This document shows positions 1 through 5,252 of a stretch of 6,632 bases of DNA, piece by piece. The notes beneath the pieces are model-generated. The model was not told the origin of the DNA and did not search any database. It worked only from the letters and a program-made list of their open reading frames with translations. Position numbers and translations under genes: made by a program. This DNA comes from Thermoflexales bacterium (GTDB lineage Bacteria > Chloroflexota > Anaerolineae > Fen-1058). Where the stretch lies: positions 1-6,632 of the forward strand of contig JAUQXD010000449.1 of assembly GCA_030834835.1 (NCBI GenBank), written 5' to 3'. Position 1 is the first letter of the stretch; the number at the start of each line of letters is the position of its first letter.

Positions 1-402
1 GCGGCCATCATCGCGGCGGCGGACACGAGCTATCTGGATGCCAATCGACAAGCCCCGCATCGTGTAAGCAAGTTCTACTATCAGGCCGATTCGCGCTCCT
101 ATGTCGATGCGCTGCGACCGCTGATGGGCACGATCGAGATGGACATCGACGGTGTGCGGCGCGAATGGAACCCGTGGCCCGATTGGGCGATCACCACTCG
201 ATTGGATGCCACGGCTCAATGGGGAACCGTGAAGCGCGCGGCGGCCTGTCACGTTTCGCAGCTGGCGATGCTGCCGCCGCTGGATAGTTTGAGTGTGGAG
301 CAGCATCAACTGTTCTGGGGACACCCGACCCTGTATCGCGCGCATAGCTTCGTCAACGGCGGGCGCGCGATCGAGACCGATGTGTTTGAAGGCTTGCGCT
401 AA
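1..402 (+). CDS. PIG-L/LmbE family deacetylase, C-terminal part (5' end outside window)
   Basis: The frame is open from base 1 to the TAA at 400-402, giving 133 residues with no start in view, so this is the C-terminal part of a longer protein. PIG-L/LmbE proteins are zinc-dependent N-acetyl hydrolases acting on GlcNAc-type or related amide substrates. The usual N-terminal metal motif (HPDD type) would lie upstream and cannot be checked. What can be seen fits the family's C-terminal half: an AAIIAAAD helix at the start, the PHRVSKFYY strand (codons 20-27), then a helical segment with K78 followed by the CHVSQ motif (codons 83-87), the usual 'K..A...H.SQ' signature. The end, with YRAHSFVNGGRAIETDVFEGLR, matches what I recall of longer bacterial PIG-L members. 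The following lipoprotein gene starts 34 bases downstream, so the two may be cotranscribed. The substrate cannot be told from this part. Confidence 0.8.
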   Translation, partial: AAIIAAADTSYLDANRQAPHRVSKFYYQADSRSYVDALRPLMGTIEMDIDGVRREWNPWPDWAITTRLDATAQWGTVKRAAACHVSQLAMLPPLDSLSVEQHQLFWGHPTLYRAHSFVNGGRAIETDVFEGLR

Positions 403-427
403 TGGTTGATGCGATGTCTCACCGCTG

Positions 428-434
428 AAAGGAT
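428..434 (+). promoter_or_regulatory. Ribosome binding site of the lipoprotein gene
   Basis: AAAGGAT lies 2-5 bases before the tandem ATG pair at 437/440. The short spacing favours the second ATG slightly. Confidence 0.45.
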
Positions 435-436
435 AA

Positions 437-958
437 ATGATGCACACACGGTATGGACTGCTGGTAAGTGTCTTGCTCTTGCTCAGTGTGGCCTGCACGC
501 CAACGGCGGGCGGGGCGACCGCGCTGCTGCCCGATGTGCCCAACACGACCGTCATCGATGGTCAGTCGATTTCAGACTTCATCGCCAAACTGGCTGATGG
601 TGCGGCGTTGACGAGCGCGAATCCGGAGTTGATTCTGCTGATCGAAAAAGCCGAAGGTACGCTGGCGTGTTTGCAGCAGACGGGTGCGGTGGCCGCGCGC
701 ACGTACACGGATAAGACGTTTCCGTTATCGGCGGGCTTTGTGGCGGTGATCGATAAGAATGCCATCACCAATCTTGCCAACTGGCAGCAGTGTTTGACGG
801 GCCGGGCCAATCCCAGCGCGCAAGCGGTGACGTTGCAGCCGTGCGCCACCACCTACACGTTGAAGAAAGACAACAACGAGTTCTTCATCGCGTATGCAGC
901 GACGACGGCTGAGATGTGCCAGGCGTTTTGCTCGCGGCTGGAGGGCTGTCAACAGTAA
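437..958 (+). CDS. Small putative secreted lipoprotein, cysteine-rich, unknown function
   Basis: A 173-residue protein whose function I do not recognise. It begins with a short charged stretch (H3, R5), a hydrophobic core at residues 7-19 (GLLVSVLLLLSVA) and Cys20, which looks like a lipoprotein signal peptide. The lipobox is L-S-V-A-C, with Ser at -3 instead of the usual Leu/Val, so lipidation is likely but not certain; otherwise it would be an ordinary secreted protein. The mature part has six more cysteines (C78, C119, C136, C161, C165, C171), an even number suited to three disulfides outside the membrane. The last 15 residues hold three of them in a CxxxCxxxxxC arrangement. Two ATG codons stand side by side (437 and 440), preceded by AAAGGAT at 428-434; either could be used. 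It probably shares a transcript with the upstream deacetylase gene. No enzymatic motif is visible. Confidence 0.75.
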   Translation: MMHTRYGLLVSVLLLLSVACTPTAGGATALLPDVPNTTVIDGQSISDFIAKLADGAALTSANPELILLIEKAEGTLACLQQTGAVAARTYTDKTFPLSAGFVAVIDKNAITNLANWQQCLTGRANPSAQAVTLQPCATTYTLKKDNNEFFIAYAATTAEMCQAFCSRLEGCQQ

Positions 959-1031
959 TGCGTACTGCGTAATCCGTACTGCATGACAAGTGACGAGTGA
1001 TGATAACACGCACCACGCAATACGCACCACG
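959..1031. repeat. 14-bp-periodic intergenic repeat block, imperfect inverted halves
   Basis: The left half carries CGTACTGC twice (961-968 and 975-982). The right half carries ACGCACCACG twice (1008-1017 and 1022-1031). Both pairs are spaced exactly 14 bases apart. The right half read on the - strand (GTGGTGCGTATTGCGTGG) resembles the left half (TGCGTAATCCGTACTGC), so the block is a loose inverted repeat around a GTGACGAGTGATGA-like centre (about 989-1003). It runs right up to the glycosylase gene. This style of filler is common in spacers of some bacterial genomes. I see no promoter in it that I would defend. Confidence 0.55.
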
Positions 1032-1042
1032 TGCGACCGGCC

Positions 1043-1729
1043 ATGAGCGAACCGCCTGCGACGCTGTCTGAAGTGAATGACGCCGTCATCGCGTGCGAGA
1101 AGTGTCTGCGCGTGCGGCGGTATTGTGAGGCGGTGGCGCGCGATAAACGGCGGGCCTTTCGCGCGGAAGAATATTGGGGCAGGCCGCTGCCCGGGTTTGG
1201 CGACCCCGAAGCGCGGGTGTTGATCGTTGGGTTAGCGCCGGCCGCGCACGGCGGCAATCGCACAGGCCGCATGTTCACCGGCGATCGATCGGGTGATTTT
1301 CTGTACGCGGCGCTGCATCGCGCGGGCTGGGCCAATCAGCCGACCTCGATCGATCGAACGGATGGCCTGTGCCTCAACGACGTTTACATTACGGCGGCGG
1401 GGCGCTGCGCGCCGCCCGACAATAAACCGACGCCCGCCGAACTGGCGAACTGCCGCCCGTACCTGATCGAAGAACTGCGTTTGTTGAAAAACATACGCGC
1501 CATTGTAGCTCTGGGCCAGATCGCGTTTGACAGCGTGCTGGCCGCGCTGCCCGAACGCGGCGTGACGATCTTCAGGCCGCGGCCGGCCTTCGGGCACAAC
1601 CTGGCCTATCGGTTGCAGCATTACACGTTGATTGCCTCGTATCACCCCAGCCAACGCAACACCTCCACCAAATTGCTGACTCCCCAAATGTTCGACGCGG
1701 TGTTTGAGCGGGCGCGTTTGGCGTTGTAA
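1043..1729 (+). CDS. udgB: Family 5 uracil-DNA glycosylase (UdgB type), [4Fe-4S] protein
   Basis: A base-excision repair enzyme that removes uracil, and in characterised UDGb enzymes also hypoxanthine, xanthine and other damaged bases, from DNA. With the ATG at 1043 it is 228 residues, close to the usual family length; a GTG at 1031 would add four residues but sits inside repeat DNA. Neither start has a clear Shine-Dalgarno sequence. Iron-sulfur ligands are visible as C18/C21 (CEKC) and C122/C137 (GRC...ANC, around the PPDNKPTPAEL loop). Motif 1 is GLAPAAHGGNRTGR (residues 63-76), in which Ala replaces the catalytic acidic or Asn residue of other UDG families; this is the mark of family 5. 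The following FTGDRSGDFL fits too. Motif 2 is HPSQRN with H201, followed by a Thr/Lys-rich loop. Family 4 (UdgA) is the only close alternative, and motif 1 argues against it. The next gene is 125 bases away. Confidence 0.93.
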   Translation: MSEPPATLSEVNDAVIACEKCLRVRRYCEAVARDKRRAFRAEEYWGRPLPGFGDPEARVLIVGLAPAAHGGNRTGRMFTGDRSGDFLYAALHRAGWANQPTSIDRTDGLCLNDVYITAAGRCAPPDNKPTPAELANCRPYLIEELRLLKNIRAIVALGQIAFDSVLAALPERGVTIFRPRPAFGHNLAYRLQHYTLIASYHPSQRNTSTKLLTPQMFDAVFERARLAL

Positions 1730-1730
1730 G

Positions 1731-1749
1731 GGCAAGTTGCCAACTTGCT
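1731..1749. repeat. Perfect 8-bp inverted repeat after the glycosylase gene
   Basis: GCAAGTTG (1732-1739) and CAACTTGC (1741-1748) are perfect complements around one base, extendable by a G-T pair. It starts two bases after the stop codon. With no T-run after it, and a loop that must open to at least three bases, it is a poor classical terminator. It looks more like a copy of a dispersed spacer repeat, perhaps helping RNA 3'-end stability. Confidence 0.5.
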
Positions 1750-1781
1750 CTACATCGCCGTTTCGCCCGCCAGATTAAGAT

Positions 1782-1812
1782 TTGCTGAGTGTGTGCCAGG
1801 CCGACGAATAAT
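1782..1812 (+). promoter_or_regulatory. Weak candidate promoter for the DUF3105 gene
   Basis: TTGCTG at 1782-1787 and AATAAT at 1807-1812 are the best -35/-10 pair in the 125-base spacer before the DUF3105 gene. The 19-base gap is longer than the ideal 17. A second possible -10, TAGAAT (1817-1822), lacks a -35. The call is tentative. Confidence 0.2.
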
Positions 1813-1837
1813 CGGATAGAATTACTGGATACTGCAC

Positions 1838-1844
1838 AGGGGAG
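1838..1844 (+). promoter_or_regulatory. Ribosome binding site deciding the DUF3105 start
   Basis: AGGGGAG ends 10 bases before the ATG at 1855. This fixes that ATG as the start in preference to the in-frame GTG at 1789, whose extra 22 residues would place non-conserved sequence before the basic N-terminus. A second purine patch, GGGAG at 1848-1852, is too close to the ATG. Confidence 0.6.
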
Positions 1845-1854
1845 AACGGGAGAC

Positions 1855-2451
1855 ATGACCAAAGCGTCACGCAAAGTTACACGCGATTATCAGCGGCAGC
1901 AGCAGCGCGCGAAGTCAAACAGCGCCACGTGGTGGATCGTCGGTATCATCGGGGCGATTGTGGTGGTGAGTTTATTCCTGGTGATCTATTTGCCGTCGCG
2001 ACCGGTGGCGGCGCTGGACGGGGTGCAGATCTACAACAGTCTGCCGGGCCAGCATAGCGAAGCGCCGCAGATATACGCGCAGAACCCGCCCGCCGGCGGC
2101 ATTCACAGCGCCACCTGGCAAAACTGTGGCGTGTACGATCAACCGGTGAAGAACGAAAATGCCGTGCACTCGCTGGAGCACGGCGCGGTGTGGATTACAT
2201 ACCGGCCCGATCTGCCGCAGGACGCCGTCAACCGCCTGCGCGATCTGACGCGCGGCCAGACGCACGTGCTGGTCTCGCCATATCCTGATTTGCCAAAGCC
2301 CGTGGTCGCGTCCGCGTGGGGCTTGCAGCTGCCATTGGATGACGTCAACGACGCGCGGCTGTCGCTGTTCGTCTCGCGCTATGCGGCCGGCCCGCAAACG
2401 CCGGAGCCGGGCGCGCTATGCAGCGGCGGGGTAGGCACGCCGATTTCGTAG
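1855..2451 (+). CDS. DUF3105 family membrane-anchored protein
   Basis: A 198-residue protein of a widespread family with no established function. The order is a basic cytoplasmic N-terminus rich in Arg/Lys/Gln (residues 3-20), one membrane helix (about 26-46, WWIVGIIGAIVVVSLFLVIYL), and an external domain. The DUF3105 hallmarks are visible: YAQNPPAGGIHS (74-85), CGVYDQPV (91-98), the strongest block VHSLEHGAVWITYRP (104-118), AWG (154-156), and the C-terminal PEPGALCSGG (183-192). The conserved histidines (H84, H105, H109), E108 and the pair C91/C189 could bind a metal or form a disulfide, but this is inference. The domain most likely faces outward because the N-terminus before the helix is strongly positive. 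The gene converges on the EamA transporter gene, with 35 bases between the stop codons. Confidence 0.9.
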   Translation: MTKASRKVTRDYQRQQQRAKSNSATWWIVGIIGAIVVVSLFLVIYLPSRPVAALDGVQIYNSLPGQHSEAPQIYAQNPPAGGIHSATWQNCGVYDQPVKNENAVHSLEHGAVWITYRPDLPQDAVNRLRDLTRGQTHVLVSPYPDLPKPVVASAWGLQLPLDDVNDARLSLFVSRYAAGPQTPEPGALCSGGVGTPIS

Positions 2452-2461
2452 GAGAGGCAAG

Positions 2462-2479
2462 AAGCAGGATGCAGGATGC
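2462..2479. repeat. Short 7-bp tandem repeat GCAGGAT
   Basis: GCAGGATGCAGGATGCAG: two and a half copies of a heptamer in the convergent spacer just after the DUF3105 stop. A small filler-type repeat with no clear role. Confidence 0.5.
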
Positions 2480-2486
2480 AGATTCG

Positions 2487-3395
2487 TCAGCTAGATTGAT
2501 CGGGCTGGCGAGTGTTGATTGCTGCGCCTGATCGATCGGGTTGGCGCAGCTCGCCGCGCGCCAACATCAATACCGCGATCAAGATCAACGCGCCGCCGAT
2601 CAACGATTCGGTCGTCAGCACTTCGCTAAAGAGTAGGGCGGCTAACAACACCGTGACGATCGGTTCGACGGTGGACAACATCGAGGCGTTGGTGGGGCCG
2701 ATGCGGCGCAAGCCCGCGAGAAAGGTCACGACGGGGATGACAGTGGCGATTAGCACAATAGCGATCACGGCGGCCCAACCCGCGCCCGATTGAGGCAGTT
2801 GCGGCCCGCGCGCGAAGGCTAAGCTGCTGTACACCGCGCCCGCCGACGCAAAGATCACCGTGGAGGATTGGAAGGCCGAGACCTGCTTCATCACGCCTGT
2901 GCCCACGATGATGTACACGGAGTAGATGGCGGCGGCCGCAATCGCCAGCAGGATGCCCGTCCATTCGCCGCCCTGCGGATTGGCCGTCAGCGCCGCGCCG
3001 AAGGTGGCTAAGGTCAAAGCTGCGATCTTGATCGGTGTAAATTTTTCTTTGAGAAAGATCGCGGACAGGATCGCGACGAACACAGGATAAAGATACAGCA
3101 ACAAGGCGACGAGTCCCGCTGAAGCAAATTGCGTGGCGGTCAGGTACGAAAACGATTGACCCACGTAGCCCAACGCCCCCATGCCGATGAGGCGTAGCAG
3201 GATCGAGCCGCGCGGCCATGATTCATGGCGAACCGCCAGCAAGCCCGCCATCAGCACCGCGGCGAAAGTGAAGCGCAACGCCAGAATGGTGAACGTGTCC
3301 AGACCGTCGGCATAAGCATAGCGGCCAAGAATCGCGAGGGTGCCAAACGATGCGGCGGAGACGATGATGAGCACTGCGCCAATGAGTCGATTCAT
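2487..3395 (-). CDS. EamA/DMT-superfamily transporter, ten membrane helices
   Basis: A 302-residue inner-membrane permease of the drug/metabolite transporter superfamily (RhaT/YdcZ-like EamA proteins), which export or exchange small metabolites; the substrate cannot be predicted. Two EamA repeats are visible, residues about 5-139 and 148-279, each of five hydrophobic helices. The first opens with the typical AASFGTLAILGRYAY and ALRFTFAAVLMAGLLA and ends in LYLYPVFVAILSAIFLKEKF. The second repeats the pattern with AIYSVYIIVG, NASMLSTVEPIVTVLLAALLFSE and a last helix LIGGALILIAVLMLA. The length is normal for the family. No Shine-Dalgarno sequence precedes the ATG at 3395; a possible -10 box lies so close that the mRNA may be leaderless. 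The last 19 residues (RQPDRSGAAINTRQPDQSS) come from repeat DNA and look like a late extension. Its 5' end diverges from the nitronate monooxygenase gene. Confidence 0.93.
   Translation of the reverse strand: MNRLIGAVLIIVSAASFGTLAILGRYAYADGLDTFTILALRFTFAAVLMAGLLAVRHESWPRGSILLRLIGMGALGYVGQSFSYLTATQFASAGLVALLLYLYPVFVAILSAIFLKEKFTPIKIAALTLATFGAALTANPQGGEWTGILLAIAAAAIYSVYIIVGTGVMKQVSAFQSSTVIFASAGAVYSSLAFARGPQLPQSGAGWAAVIAIVLIATVIPVVTFLAGLRRIGPTNASMLSTVEPIVTVLLAALLFSEVLTTESLIGGALILIAVLMLARGELRQPDRSGAAINTRQPDQSS
2494..2550. repeat. Two copies of a GATCGATCGGGCTGGCG-type element in the EamA 3' end
   Basis: Copy 1, GATTGATCGGGCTGGCG (2494-2510), and copy 2, GATCGATCGGGTTGGCG (2530-2546), differ at two bases and recur as GATCGATCGGGCTGGCG at 5202-5218. 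Copy 2 sits in a hairpin with perfect 8-bp arms, GCTGCGCC (2521-2528) and GGCGCAGC (2543-2550). Read on the - strand the two copies encode RQPDRS and RQPDQS, the end of the transporter. No T-run follows on either strand, so termination here is uncertain. Confidence 0.7.
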
Positions 3396-3402
3396 GGGCG
3401 CT

Positions 3403-3408
3403 ATTGTA
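3403..3408 (-). promoter_or_regulatory. Candidate -10 box of the EamA gene
   Basis: On the - strand TACAAT lies 7 bases before the ATG at 3395, which puts the likely transcription start within a few bases of the start codon. The -35 region is only T-rich (GATTTTTTCA around 3418-3427). The lack of any Shine-Dalgarno sequence agrees with a leaderless mRNA. Short A/T hexamers occur by chance, so confidence is low. Confidence 0.35.
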
Positions 3409-3435
3409 CATCGACTTGCCTGAAAAAATCAGCCT

Positions 3436-3498
3436 CACGCCAAGATGCAAAGGCGCAAAGATTTCTGGGCTTTACTTTGCTGCCTGGCGGCTGGCGTG
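3436..3498. repeat. Nested imperfect inverted repeat in the divergent spacer
   Basis: The outer arms CACGCCA (3436-3442) and TGGCGTG (3492-3498) are perfect complements. Nested inside are GCAAAG (3455-3460) and CTTTGC (3475-3480). The left side, CACGCCAAGATGCAAAGGCG, is of the CGCCAAGACGCAAAG kind often seen as dispersed spacer DNA in bacteria. It is most likely a decayed REP- or MITE-like element. No gene is seen in the whole 3396-3646 spacer. Confidence 0.5.
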
Positions 3499-3522
3499 CG
3501 ATAGTGGTTCTCATGGCGGGGT

Positions 3523-3547
3523 CAGCAATTCTTAATGGGAACTGCTG
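3523..3547. repeat. Small hairpin upstream of the nitronate monooxygenase gene
   Basis: CAGCA (3523-3527) pairs with TGCTG (3543-3547) and, after one A/C mismatch, TTC (3529-3531) with GAA (3539-3541), leaving a 7-base loop. It is modest in strength and could be chance or a leader structure. Confidence 0.3.
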
Positions 3548-3633
3548 TCGCGGAGGTGTACGCCGTAACTTACCACCATGACGCGGGTTGTCATTAGCGC
3601 GGTTTGAACCTTAAGCCGCACCAAGATCAGATT

Positions 3634-3640
3634 AGAGGAG
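3634..3640 (+). promoter_or_regulatory. Ribosome binding site of the nitronate monooxygenase gene
   Basis: AGAGGAG stands 6 bases before the ATG at 3647, a near-ideal Shine-Dalgarno sequence and spacing. No convincing -35/-10 pair is visible close upstream. Confidence 0.7.
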
Positions 3641-3646
3641 CAGGGC

Positions 3647-5104
3647 ATGAATTTACCGGTGATTATTCAAGGCGGCATGGGCGTGGCAATTTCCGACTGG
3701 AAGTTGGCCAGGGCCGTGTCGCAGTTGGGACAGATGGGAGTGGTCTCGGGTACGGGCATCGCGCGGATCGTGGCAGGCCGCTTGTCGGACGGCGATCTGG
3801 CCGGTCACATGCGGCGGGCGCTGGCGAAATTCCCGCTGCCGGAAGTGGTGCAGCACGCGCTGGATCGCTATTATGTGCCGGGCGGCAAGCGGGCCGACGA
3901 ACCGTATACCATTCCGCTGTCGCATACGGCGCGCCCGCCTAAGTCGCTGGATCAATTTACGGCGCTGTCCAACTTTGTCGAGGTGTTCCTGGCCAAAGAG
4001 AATCACTCCGGCCTGGTGGGCATCAATTTGCTGGAGAAGGTGCAGATGCCGACGCTGGCCTCGCTGTATGGGGCGATGCTGGCCGGCGTGGATTACGTGT
4101 TAATGGGCGCTGGCATCCCCACACAGATCGCCAAGATTCTGGACAAGCTGGCGAATCATGAAGCCGTCTCGTATCGATTGGATGTGCATGGCGCGGGACC
4201 GGATGATGATGTGCGCATTCACTTCGATCCGGCGACGGTCTTTCCGGGGCTGGCGGAGATCATCGGGAAGTTGAAGCGCCCCAAATTTTTGCCCATCATT
4301 TCATCCGTCGTTCTGGCGCAAGCCTTGATCAAGCGCAGCGAGAGCGAACTGAACGGCTTCATCATCGAGGGGCCGACGGCGGGCGGGCACAATGCTCCGC
4401 CGCGCGGCGCGGTGAAGTTGAACGAGAAGGGCGAGCCGATCTACGGCGAGAAAGACGCGGTCGATCTGGCGAAGATGAAGTTGTTAGGCCTGCCGTTCTG
4501 GCTGGCGGGCGGCTATGGCACACCGGAGCAAGTACAACACGCGTTGGACGCGGGCGCGGCCGGGGTGCAGGTGGGTACGGCCTTTGCGCTGTGCGACGAG
4601 TCTGGCATGGACGCGGATTTGAAGACGCGCCTGCTGCGGCAGGTGCTGGATGAAAACGCGGAAGTCTTTACCAGCCCGACGGTGTCACCCACGGGCTTTC
4701 CGTTCAAGGTGGCCCAGCTGGCCGGAACACTGTCCGAGCAAGCCGTCTACGATGCCCGTCACCGTATCTGCGATATGGGCGGCCTGCGCGTGCTCTACAA
4801 ACGCGAGGATGGCTCACTGGGCTATCGATGCGCGGCCGAGCCGGTGGACGATTACGTGAAGAAGGGCGGCAAGATCGAGGATACCGTGGGCCGATCGTGC
4901 CTGTGCAACAACCTGGCCGCCACGGCGGGCTTTCCGCAGGTGCGCAAAGACGGCTATGTGGAAAAGCCCATCATCACGGCGGGCGATGATCTGGCGGCGT
5001 CGGGTCGCTATGTGCGCGCCGGCAAGCTGACGTATTCGGCTAAGGACGTGATCGATTATTTGTTGAGCGGGTTAAAGCCGGGGCAGGCCATGGGGGCGGC
5101 GTAG
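3647..5104 (+). CDS. Nitronate monooxygenase (2-nitropropane dioxygenase family, FMN-dependent)
   Basis: A 485-residue cytoplasmic flavoenzyme of the COG2070 TIM-barrel family. Characterised members oxidise alkyl nitronates such as propionate 3-nitronate with O2 and FMN; many relatives have other or unknown substrates. Seen in the sequence: the N-terminal PVIIQGGMGVAISD (4-17), where IQGGMG lines the FMN site; GVVSGTG (31-37); GINLL (about 124-128); the EGPTAGGHNAPPRG block with H248, the residue that acts as base in characterised enzymes; LAGGYGTPEQV; and AGAAGVQVGTAFALCDESG, the FMN phosphate-binding end of the barrel. The protein is longer than classical class I enzymes (about 310-370 residues). 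A C-terminal part adds RSCLCNNLAATAGFPQ (C418, C420), which is typical of a long subfamily found in several bacterial phyla, and may relate it to PfaD-like proteins. The true substrate is therefore uncertain. It appears monocistronic, with a terminator downstream. Confidence 0.9.
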   Translation: MNLPVIIQGGMGVAISDWKLARAVSQLGQMGVVSGTGIARIVAGRLSDGDLAGHMRRALAKFPLPEVVQHALDRYYVPGGKRADEPYTIPLSHTARPPKSLDQFTALSNFVEVFLAKENHSGLVGINLLEKVQMPTLASLYGAMLAGVDYVLMGAGIPTQIAKILDKLANHEAVSYRLDVHGAGPDDDVRIHFDPATVFPGLAEIIGKLKRPKFLPIISSVVLAQALIKRSESELNGFIIEGPTAGGHNAPPRGAVKLNEKGEPIYGEKDAVDLAKMKLLGLPFWLAGGYGTPEQVQHALDAGAAGVQVGTAFALCDESGMDADLKTRLLRQVLDENAEVFTSPTVSPTGFPFKVAQLAGTLSEQAVYDARHRICDMGGLRVLYKREDGSLGYRCAAEPVDDYVKKGGKIEDTVGRSCLCNNLAATAGFPQVRKDGYVEKPIITAGDDLAASGRYVRAGKLTYSAKDVIDYLLSGLKPGQAMGAA

Positions 5105-5173
5105 GGGCCGACCTGCGTGTCGGCCCGGTGGCGGGCGAACACATGGTGGGCGAACACATGGATTCGCCCCTAC
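5101..5173. repeat. Composite GTAGGGG...CCCCTAC hairpin repeat overlapping the NMO stop codon
   Basis: The outer ends GTAGGGG (5101-5107) and CCCCTAC (5167-5173) are complementary, and the left one contains the TAG stop. Inside are: a perfect stem GGGCCGAC/GTCGGCCC (5105-5112/5119-5126) with loop CTGCGT; a direct repeat GGGCGAACACATGG (5133-5146 and 5148-5161, period 15); and a stem GGGCGAA/TTCGCCC (5148-5154/5163-5169). It looks like several related hairpin units inserted into or recombined with one another. The same GTAGGGGCGAA beginning is seen at the right window edge. Confidence 0.7.
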
Positions 5174-5189
5174 TCAATACCGATGGCGA

Positions 5190-5229
5190 CCCCGCCAGCC
5201 TGATCGATCGGGCTGGCGGGGTTTGTTTT
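5190..5229 (+). terminator. Strong intrinsic terminator after nitronate monooxygenase
   Basis: A perfect 11-bp stem, CCCCGCCAGCC (5190-5200) with GGCTGGCGGGG (5211-5221), holds the loop TGATCGATCG and is followed by TTTGTTTT (5222-5229). This is a textbook rho-independent terminator for + strand transcripts. On the - strand the same stem lacks a T-run, so it can only weakly stop the convergent gene that ends at 5253. The stem contains the 17-bp element also found at 2494-2546. Confidence 0.85.
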
Positions 5230-5252
5230 GGATACAGGCGAAACCGTGAGTG

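Noticed and set aside
1789..1854. Upstream GTG start for the DUF3105 protein
   Set aside because: The ATG at 1855 has AGGGGAG at good spacing and begins the expected basic stretch before the membrane helix; the extra 22 residues look unrelated.
3604..3942. A + strand 112-codon frame overlapping the start of nitronate monooxygenase
   Set aside because: It is in another frame of a strongly conserved flavoenzyme N-terminus and has Gly/Arg-rich shadow composition.
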